This document shows, one piece after another, positions 4,901 through 10,895 of a DNA stretch of 10,895 nucleotides. The position numbers were made by a program, and so were the translations under genes. The stretch's first letter is position 1. Every line of letters begins with the position of its first letter. Under the pieces are notes generated by a model. It was given only the letters and a program-made list of their open reading frames with translations, had not been told where the DNA came from and ran no database searches. Source of the DNA: CAZNVG01 sp964576475 (GTDB lineage: Bacteria > Patescibacteriota > Saccharimonadia > Saccharimonadales > CAZNVG01); assembly GCA_964576475.1 (NCBI GenBank), contig CAZNVG010000033.1, forward strand, positions 1 to 10,895, read 5' to 3'.

Positions 4901-7578
4901 TTAGCTAGCGGCTCCTCAACTTGACTGTTATATTTTTCAGTCTCAGCATTATAGAATGGCATGCCGATAATTTTAACGTTTCTATCTTCGGCGATAATTT
5001 CAGCCTCCGATTCGATACTCTTTAGAAAGTCCCCTTTCCACTTGTCGTGTTCGAGTAGATGTCCACCCTTTGGCTCGATGAATATCTGCAAGCTCATGCT
5101 CGCATCTTTTTTGTCATTCGCGATTAGTATGTAGTCTGGCTCAAAAGCTTTGCCGGTATTGAATTCATAAATCTTAAACGCCCCTTCGTTTCGCAGTAGG
5201 TAAATGTCGTCCCACTTCTGGCGCAAATCGTAGATCCGGCGCTTCATCATCAAGACAAGCTGCTTTTCTTCTGATGTACCGAAATTATCGTCATAGGCGT
5301 GCCAGTCTTCTTTTGAGAGGTCTAGATAGTAGCGAGTACTTCTACCGCCGACTACAGCTGGTACAGACTGCGATATCCCGAATTCAGCGTCGTTATCGGT
5401 AATCGTGTAATTACGTCGAATTGATGTATCAAACAGATCCCTGAGAGGCGCAGGCTTAAATTCCTTTGAGCCGATATAGCTTTTCTCTTTCAAGCTGATA
5501 TCTCCGGCGACGAGTGCAAGGAATTGCTCAACAACATACAATTTTTCATCGGTCGTTAATTTTTCGAACCTATCAACACCGGCAGTAATACGAAGTTTCT
5601 TGCCGCCAAGCTGCTTATCCCCGGTGAGAAACGCCTCAAGACTTACGAGCCCGGCAATCTTCTCGTTGACGGTATCATACCGGATCTTTTTGTTACGGTC
5701 GACAGCGAAACGGACGAGGCTTTTCGGAAACTTTCTAAATAGTACATCAAAAGTAAATGACTCCTGCTGATGCTGTGCCTCGATATTTGTATCATCCACA
5801 AAAATCTGTCGATCATGAGCCACACCAACCGGCACATCTATCTCATATACATCCGGCAAATGGTAACCCTCGCCGCCAAGCAACGCAATCTGATGATTAA
5901 TAGGCGGCCGCTCAAGTTGTTCGTTTTTCCAAATATGACCATGCGTGTAGCTTCGCGTTTTCATAAATTCATCTTTGAGCTTCAGATCTCGCGTCACCGT
6001 ATTAATATCCGCGATAATACCAGTTTCGCGCAGCGTCTGACGGATCTCTTGGATATACTTTGGATTGCTCGCGGAATGATAGTGAAGTTGCTCGATCACA
6101 CGGAGTGGTTCAAGCTCGTTGTCATCAAATTTACGAAGGTACCGTTTCTCTTCATCGTCATTCACGGTGAAAGGATAGTAACGAGCGCCGCGGCCGATGA
6201 GCTGCGCCTCGCGCATGGTTGTCCTGCCAGGGCGACCGTTTTTGCTGTCTCGGGTGTCATACAGACGCACAATGTCATAGAGGTTCAATACATCCCAGCC
6301 TTCGTCAAGTACATTCACGGCGAACACAGCACGGATCTCATTGTCACGATCTTCAAGAGAGTTCAAGCGAAGTTGGTCTTCAGCGGTGATCTGCTTTTTC
6401 GTCACAGACAGTAGACGCTCCTCAGCAAAGTCTATACGAAGTTCGTCTGCAAGGTCGGCGTCACCAATACCACTTGTATCAAAGAAACTAAAAGCATCCT
6501 GCAAGATGCCAGCTGTATGTTCACGCTGTTTCGAGATGTCATCCGAAGATAGGTTCTTTACCTTCTCGACAAACGCATCGTAAAATTCATTACTATCATC
6601 AATTCTAAATGACTTAAATAGCACCACCGGCTTGAGCCAGATGCCAGCCCCGAGTGCAATCTTTTTGCGGTACTGCGACACGATCATAGCTTGTATCGCT
6701 CGACTCATCGTATCGGCCGCCACGTCATAGATCCAGACATCCTTACTGTAACCATCTTCACGAAACGCCTTCAGGTCGTAGCGGTAGATGATACGATCTT
6801 TGTATTTGTAGAAGATCTCTTTGTCATCGAGGTCGATCGTGGCAGTAAACTCTAGTAGATGGTTCCTCGGATTGTTACTCATCACAAGATTGATCGTACT
6901 CTCCCATGAGGAGTTGTCCTTTTTCTCATCCGCAGCGAGCGACTTCGTGTCACCGTTCAGGTGGTGCGCTTCGTCACTTAGTAGAACGATATCGTGATTC
7001 AGTAAGTCTTCGTATGTCAGGCTATTTTCACGCGGGTTATTTAGTACCGAGTGTAGCCCTTGTATCGTTGTAAACACGATATTTATCGCATCGTCACGAG
7101 CATCAGAAAACTCCGTCACTTCGCGTATCGTCACCGGCTCACCATCGATGATAATTTTGTCAGCAAAGAGATATTTGTTCGAGCTACCATCGAGGAAGTT
7201 CTCGCGAGTCTTCTCAATGATATTCGTCGTATTCACGAAAAACACGACTTTATTGTGTCCTCGTTTATACATATCCAGCAGAAGTGCCGCCATCAGCATC
7301 GTCTTGCCAGAGCCGGTCGCCATATTAAACAGGAGTTGTAGGCCACGAGATTTATCTCGTCTTTGGTTAATATCACTGTAGTGAAAATAGCGTCCAAGTG
7401 CTTCTATCTGGTACGGACGTGACTGGTGCTTTAGATTCAGCAGGATATGTTCTGGTGTGTCTGTAAAACCACCCTCATTAGTTGCCCTATCTGAGTAATA
7501 CGAATCTAAAAGGCTAGCGACACTCTGAGAATTACCGATCATCGCCATAAAGTTTCTTGTTAAACTTCTTGTCGGCAT
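4888..7578 (-). CDS. Type III-like restriction subunit Res: SF2 helicase/translocase plus PD-(D/E)XK nuclease
   Basis: This 896-aa protein carries the full superfamily 2 motor: Walker A ATGSGKT (87-93), motif II SDEAHH (201-206), motif III TAT (245-247), motif V VNVLDEGWDV (421-430) and motif VI QLIGRGARY (459-467). Near the C terminus is a PD-(D/E)XK nuclease site: P814-D815 in FEPDYILI, then E835-P836-K837 in QIFIEPKGG. This is the architecture of type III Res, which moves along DNA with ATP after Mod recognises unmethylated sites, and then cleaves. No motif appears lost, and length is in the usual range. The start at 7578 has AAGGTGAG (7581-7588) just upstream and overlaps mod by 47 bp. 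Internal ATGs at residues 11 and 13 are alternatives with less overlap. Assignment as type III rests on the adjacent DPPY-FGGSGTT methylase. Confidence 0.93.
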   Translation of the reverse strand: MPTRSLTRNFMAMIGNSQSVASLLDSYYSDRATNEGGFTDTPEHILLNLKHQSRPYQIEALGRYFHYSDINQRRDKSRGLQLLFNMATGSGKTMLMAALLLDMYKRGHNKVVFFVNTTNIIEKTRENFLDGSSNKYLFADKIIIDGEPVTIREVTEFSDARDDAINIVFTTIQGLHSVLNNPRENSLTYEDLLNHDIVLLSDEAHHLNGDTKSLAADEKKDNSSWESTINLVMSNNPRNHLLEFTATIDLDDKEIFYKYKDRIIYRYDLKAFREDGYSKDVWIYDVAADTMSRAIQAMIVSQYRKKIALGAGIWLKPVVLFKSFRIDDSNEFYDAFVEKVKNLSSDDISKQREHTAGILQDAFSFFDTSGIGDADLADELRIDFAEERLLSVTKKQITAEDQLRLNSLEDRDNEIRAVFAVNVLDEGWDVLNLYDIVRLYDTRDSKNGRPGRTTMREAQLIGRGARYYPFTVNDDEEKRYLRKFDDNELEPLRVIEQLHYHSASNPKYIQEIRQTLRETGIIADINTVTRDLKLKDEFMKTRSYTHGHIWKNEQLERPPINHQIALLGGEGYHLPDVYEIDVPVGVAHDRQIFVDDTNIEAQHQQESFTFDVLFRKFPKSLVRFAVDRNKKIRYDTVNEKIAGLVSLEAFLTGDKQLGGKKLRITAGVDRFEKLTTDEKLYVVEQFLALVAGDISLKEKSYIGSKEFKPAPLRDLFDTSIRRNYTITDNDAEFGISQSVPAVVGGRSTRYYLDLSKEDWHAYDDNFGTSEEKQLVLMMKRRIYDLRQKWDDIYLLRNEGAFKIYEFNTGKAFEPDYILIANDKKDASMSLQIFIEPKGGHLLEHDKWKGDFLKSIESEAEIIAEDRNVKIIGMPFYNAETEKYNSQVEEPLAKWNN

Positions 7579-9433
7579 CGCTCACCTTAAAGCTCGGATC
7601 GTTGATATCCTCATAGTTCACATAGAGCGTGTTGTTGTCGATGAGTTCGAGCAAGAGTCGTCGTTTGTCGCTACTGCTAAGTTTGCGGAATTCAGATTCG
7701 CTCAGCTTGGTTGGATCGACGCGGTAGCTGAGGAATGATGAGCTTGTAGCTTCTTCGAGAAGTGCGAGATACTCTTTGTCATCTTTGGCGGACTCGATGC
7801 GTTTGCGGAACTTGTTGGCGTTGTTCAAGATGTTTGCGTAGACAAAATTTCGTGATTCAATAACTCTGGGTATTCGTCTAAGCATAATGTCGACATGTTC
7901 ATCGAGCTGCTCGCACATAATAAATGTTCTACGAATCTTTTGTTCTTCGTCAGCTGCTAGAACCGCGTGCGCCGTTGTGCCGCTTCCTCCGAAGAAGTCC
8001 ATGACCGTGTCGCCATCACCGCTCATGATTTTAACGATATCCATAACGGCGTAAAGCGATTTCGGATAGCTAAACTCGTTCTTACCTATGAGTTTCTTTA
8101 ATAGGTTGGTACCGTTGAACTCTGATTGGTACTTTTTATCTGTCCAGACGTTTTTTAATACCTGCTGTTCTCTATATTTATGTAGCAAAACAACGTTTTC
8201 TTTCTCATCTTTTACTACCTTAAAATAGCCGTTCTTATTAAGGTCATCAAAAGTCTTCTTTATATTTTTCCAAGAAAAGTCACCTGTATTGGTTCGGGGA
8301 TATAGTTCGTACCCGTTCTCAATGTATTCGCTAGAGATGGTGCTCAAATCCTTGCTTACATAAATAGGATACCAATTCTCGGGTCTAGCCTCACGACTCC
8401 ATACTGAACGAGCCCTGATATATGGCTCCCATCTGTATTTACTAGTGCCATCCTGCTCTGTAAAGCTAGCCTTAACATCTTCGTCTATCGCAACTTGATA
8501 AAAGTTGGCTTGGTTTCTATCCTTTGCGTAAACAAACAGAAACTCGCTATTTTCAGAGAAAAATTTCGATTGATTCCTACCCTTAGGATTATGCTGAACA
8601 GTTATTACGGATAGCCTATTCTCTCTTCCAAAGACTTCGTCTGCAAGCGCGCCAAGATAGAATAACTCCGCATGATCGATTGCAATTGTTATAAATCCGT
8701 CGTTACTAATGAGACACTTGGCAACCTCAAGTCTGTTTCTCATAAAAGTTAACCATGTTGAATGATTGAAAGTATTGTTATAAGAAAAAATATTATCATC
8801 ACCACCGGTATTATACGGAGGATCAATATAAATTAACTTCACCTTGCCGGCATACCGCTTTTTGAGACTATGTAGGACGACGAGGTTATTACCTTTGATA
8901 ATGAGATTGTCGTCGTCTTTCAGCTCGTCGAGATCATGCTCGCCGTCTTTGTCATATCGCTTCCAGTTCGTGAAAACCTTGTCGTCGAGGAGGCGGGTGA
9001 TTTGGTCCGGTGCGAGGACTTCGTTGAAAAACACTTCGCTTCGTTTTTGATCTTCTTTGTCTTGACCACCCTCGAGCACTGCATCCTTATATGGCCAGTT
9101 CAGGACGACATCTTTGCTGCCACTCAGAAGCGAGCCGTCATCGTGACCGAGTCCGATTTTATTGGCGTATCTCGTATAGCTATCCGGCAAGAACTCTTTG
9201 TTGCTGATGAACTGCAAGAAAACGTCTTTTTTGAAGATGAGTCCACCGTCGGTTTCGGTAAAGAAGTGGGATTTAAGGTCTTTATCTTTTTGCAAGAGAT
9301 TCAGCAGTTCAGTATCGTATTTGCGCGCATCTTCCGCCAAAAGGTTTCGATTCAACGATTCGTCAATGATATAGGTTTTGTCTTTTTTGATGAGTTCAGT
9401 CAACTTAGAGATGAGATCCGGAAAGCTATTCAT
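7532..9433 (-). CDS. Type III-like modification subunit Mod, DNA adenine methyltransferase
   Basis: This 633-aa protein transfers a methyl group from S-adenosylmethionine to DNA, most likely at N6 of adenine. The catalytic motif IV is DPPYNTGG (204-211), and the SAM-binding motif I is MDFFGGSGTTAHA (478-490). That order, DPPY before FxGxG, is the beta class typical of type III Mod. The middle part (about 280-450) is the likely target-recognition region and would be the least conserved. The N-terminal 1-180 includes the TNWKRY...NLIIKGNNLVVLHSL segment typical of the family just before DPPY. The ATG at 9433 has an extended -10 exactly six bases upstream, so translation may be leaderless. The stop overlaps the Res start by 47 bp. 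I saw no tandem-repeat tract of the kind that makes some mod genes phase variable. The recognition site cannot be read from sequence. Confidence 0.94.
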   Translation of the reverse strand: MNSFPDLISKLTELIKKDKTYIIDESLNRNLLAEDARKYDTELLNLLQKDKDLKSHFFTETDGGLIFKKDVFLQFISNKEFLPDSYTRYANKIGLGHDDGSLLSGSKDVVLNWPYKDAVLEGGQDKEDQKRSEVFFNEVLAPDQITRLLDDKVFTNWKRYDKDGEHDLDELKDDDNLIIKGNNLVVLHSLKKRYAGKVKLIYIDPPYNTGGDDNIFSYNNTFNHSTWLTFMRNRLEVAKCLISNDGFITIAIDHAELFYLGALADEVFGRENRLSVITVQHNPKGRNQSKFFSENSEFLFVYAKDRNQANFYQVAIDEDVKASFTEQDGTSKYRWEPYIRARSVWSREARPENWYPIYVSKDLSTISSEYIENGYELYPRTNTGDFSWKNIKKTFDDLNKNGYFKVVKDEKENVVLLHKYREQQVLKNVWTDKKYQSEFNGTNLLKKLIGKNEFSYPKSLYAVMDIVKIMSGDGDTVMDFFGGSGTTAHAVLAADEEQKIRRTFIMCEQLDEHVDIMLRRIPRVIESRNFVYANILNNANKFRKRIESAKDDKEYLALLEEATSSSFLSYRVDPTKLSESEFRKLSSSDKRRLLLELIDNNTLYVNYEDINDPSFKVSDADKKFNKKLYGDDR

Positions 9434-9439
9434 AGGTAA

Positions 9440-9448
9440 ATTATAGCA
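9440..9448 (-). promoter_or_regulatory. Extended -10 promoter of the mod-res operon, leaderless candidate
   Basis: The minus strand reads TGCTATAAT, a consensus TGn-extended -10, then six bases (TTACCT) and the mod ATG at 9433. The expected start of transcription coincides with the A of ATG. No good -35 was seen at 16-18 bp. Confidence 0.68.
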
Positions 9449-9514
9449 GAGATGATGAGTTGTGCGTGCAGCGCGTGATCGGATATGAGACAGAATAAGT
9501 ATAGTTTATCATTA

Positions 9515-9520
9515 TATAAT
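9515..9520 (+). promoter_or_regulatory. -10 box of the divergent nuclease gene, leaderless candidate
   Basis: A consensus TATAAT is followed by exactly six bases (ATTCAT) and then ATG at 9527, mirroring the mod promoter 67 bp away on the other strand. There is no TGn extension and no clear -35. It places the transcription start at the ATG, and so rejects the upstream in-frame ATG at 9485. Confidence 0.6.
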
Positions 9521-9526
9521 ATTCAT

Positions 9527-10609
9527 ATGATACACATAGACTCTGGGTTTTCTCACTATTTCAATAACGTGATTCATTCTTTTGTAGCCGCCTTATATTA
9601 CGAGGGAATCGATGATGAGGATAGGCTGCAGTCAGCAATGGATTTCTTCCCCGTTCATTTACAGCGCGAGCAGCCGGATAAGTGCCTTCGGGTGATGGAC
9701 GATCTGTACTACTGGACAAAAGACAATTATATGCATGAATTAGACGATCTTCACCAGCTTGGTCTCTACAGGTTTCTTAATTTCGTACAAGATTATACGA
9801 ATGATATCGGCAGGAAGGAATTTTCTCAGATATTCTACGATGGAGATGCGTACAATCAAATGATAGATAATATCTGGGAGTCATCAGATGTAGCTGAGAT
9901 TTTCGGTGAGGAGATGTCTAAGCAGAAGTTTACCGATTACTTGCAAGATGTATCGCTTATAATCGAGTCTTGTTTTGAAGATATCGATTTCATAACCTTC
10001 CCCGAACTGCTTGCCGCCAACCGTAATGATGGTAGCGATCCTCAAATAATAAATGTACTTGTCGACTACTATGCCGAGGTTCTGCCACAAGATATCGTTG
10101 CCAGCTACAAAAGAAGGTTTGATGAACATGTAGCTCAAGGATCTTCTCTATTTCAAATCGTCGGCAAGCTACTGGATGCTCTGGCGCATATGGCAGAATA
10201 TGACACACTCGGTACCGCATTAAGCTCGGGTAGCGAGAAAAGTATTCAATACATCTTAAATCCTCTTTTTAAAATGTATTTATCAGACCACGCCGATATC
10301 CATATGGCGTATGAACCTTCTTTAGCAAAAGCAAACCCTGATTTTGTTTTTCAACGAAATAAAGAAGTTGTCATTGTTGAAGTCAAGCTAGGTAGCGCCG
10401 ACATCAAACACGGAATAGAAAGGCAGCTCACGCATTACATGAAAGCCTTGCGATCTAAAGAGTCGTATGTGTTGATCGTATGCCAATCAGATAAACAGCT
10501 AGCAAGCGTTGAACATTGTATATCAGATATCCAAGTAGAATCAGATCTGAATATTCGTCAATTTATATTCAATGCATCCTCGGATAAATGCGCGGCATCC
10601 AGCTTATAG
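9527..10609 (+). CDS. Unrecognised 360-aa protein with C-terminal PD-(D/E)XK nuclease-like motif
   Basis: I do not recognise the whole protein. From the ATG at 9527 it has 360 aa. Residues 1-250 are acidic and helical, with no motif I can name. The C-terminal third carries P271-D272 (ANPDFVF), then a strand ending VVIVEVKLGS with E285-V286-K287, and a following helix with Q300 (GIERQLTHYM). This is the PD...ExK...Q pattern of restriction-endonuclease-fold proteins. The upstream frame extends to an ATG at 9485, but a TATAAT at 9515-9520 lies inside that extension, so 9527 is the better start. It is divergent from the mod-res operon and shares a 93-bp promoter region with it. A defence or conflict role is inferred from fold and place only; it might instead bind DNA without cutting. 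Confidence 0.66.
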   Translation: MIHIDSGFSHYFNNVIHSFVAALYYEGIDDEDRLQSAMDFFPVHLQREQPDKCLRVMDDLYYWTKDNYMHELDDLHQLGLYRFLNFVQDYTNDIGRKEFSQIFYDGDAYNQMIDNIWESSDVAEIFGEEMSKQKFTDYLQDVSLIIESCFEDIDFITFPELLAANRNDGSDPQIINVLVDYYAEVLPQDIVASYKRRFDEHVAQGSSLFQIVGKLLDALAHMAEYDTLGTALSSGSEKSIQYILNPLFKMYLSDHADIHMAYEPSLAKANPDFVFQRNKEVVIVEVKLGSADIKHGIERQLTHYMKALRSKESYVLIVCQSDKQLASVEHCISDIQVESDLNIRQFIFNASSDKCAASSL

Positions 10610-10619
10610 ACTACAGTCG

Positions 10620-10895
10620 CTATATTCGTCGATGTCCCGTGGATGTAACGATTAGATGTTCTAGTAATCTGACCCCTAGGATATCCCCTGCGCTCCTCAA
10701 CCGTGCCGTCACATCTATATCGGCGTCACTTGGCTCAAGATTTCCGCTTGGGTGATTATGCGCCACGATAATGGACGCGGCGCGGTCGGTGATAGTTTCA
10801 GCGAAGACTTCGCGTGGATGGACAAGGCTGCTCGTGAGTGTCCCGATCGAAATCGTGCGCTTAGCGATCAGGCGATTCGCGCCGTCAAGCGTGAG
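10620..10895 (-). CDS. radC: RadC family JAB1/MPN+ protein, 3' part (5' end beyond the window)
   Basis: The minus strand is open from the right edge to a TAG at 10620-10622, giving the last 91 aa of a RadC-family protein. It contains VHPREVFAETI followed by the metal-binding JAB1/MPN+ signature HNHPSGNLEPSDAD, with both histidines, S and D in place, then the usual DVTARL...GILGV-like region (here GDILGVRLLEHLIVT). RadC proteins were once named for radiation sensitivity, but their biochemical role is not settled; they often lie near mobile or defence genes. The gene converges on the PD-(D/E)XK gene with only 10 bases between stops. The N terminus, including any helix-hairpin-helix part, is outside the window. 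Confidence 0.92.
   Translation of the reverse strand, partial: LTLDGANRLIAKRTISIGTLTSSLVHPREVFAETITDRAASIIVAHNHPSGNLEPSDADIDVTARLRSAGDILGVRLLEHLIVTSTGHRRI

Noticed and set aside
5770..6414. 214-codon open frame on the plus strand
   Set aside because: It lies wholly antisense to the Res motor region, whose helicase motifs are intact, and its translation shows no recognisable domain.
8936..9439. 167-codon open frame on the plus strand
   Set aside because: It is antisense to the mod N-terminal region and spans the mod start codon; it has no motif or plausible start signal.
9485..9526. In-frame upstream ATG extending the PD-(D/E)XK protein by 14 aa
   Set aside because: A consensus TATAAT at 9515-9520 lies inside the extension, with ideal spacing to the ATG at 9527.

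Overview
This window looks like an accessory or defence island from a small-genome bacterium. The best guess is a Patescibacteria/CPR member such as Candidatus Saccharibacteria. That guess rests on gene content and style: moderate-to-low GC, lysine-rich proteins, tightly overlapping genes, and -10 boxes placed exactly so that transcripts would begin at the ATG. No rRNA or marker gene is present to prove it. TGA ends several genes, which argues against the lineages that read TGA as glycine.

Layout from left to right, nearly all on the minus strand. (1) 29-1274: a stand-alone TfoX N-terminal-domain protein lies 5 nt downstream of a DUF4268-type PD-(D/E)XK-like gene. The DUF4268 gene is broken by a one-base frameshift in an A5T4 run at about 1064-1072. 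(2) 1304-2459: a Panacea (DUF4065, SocA-like) HTH antitoxin overlaps a RelE/HigB-like toxin by 11 bp, behind a strong promoter carrying two dyads. (3) 2557-4318: an operon of a 33-codon ORF, an ImmA/IrrE-like protein that lacks HEXXH and most of its HTH, and a PIN-domain nuclease. The three genes are joined by stop/start overlaps and have their own -35/-10 promoter. (4) 4400-9433: a type III-like restriction-modification operon, Mod (633 aa) then Res (896 aa), followed by a possible 22-aa ORF and an unrecognised 142-aa membrane-helix protein. (5) 9527-10609: a divergent 360-aa protein with a C-terminal PD...ExK motif, sharing the mod promoter region. (6) 10620-10895: the 3' part of radC entering from the right edge, also on the minus strand.

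The region therefore holds a complete restriction-modification pair, two toxin-antitoxin-like modules, two further nuclease-fold proteins (one broken) and RadC. The most novel parts are the 142-aa appendage of the Mod-Res operon with the divergent nuclease beside it, and the degenerate ImmA-like/PIN operon with its leader ORF. No tRNA, rRNA, CRISPR array, insertion sequence or convincing intrinsic terminator was seen. There is no gene-free stretch longer than about 100 bases.
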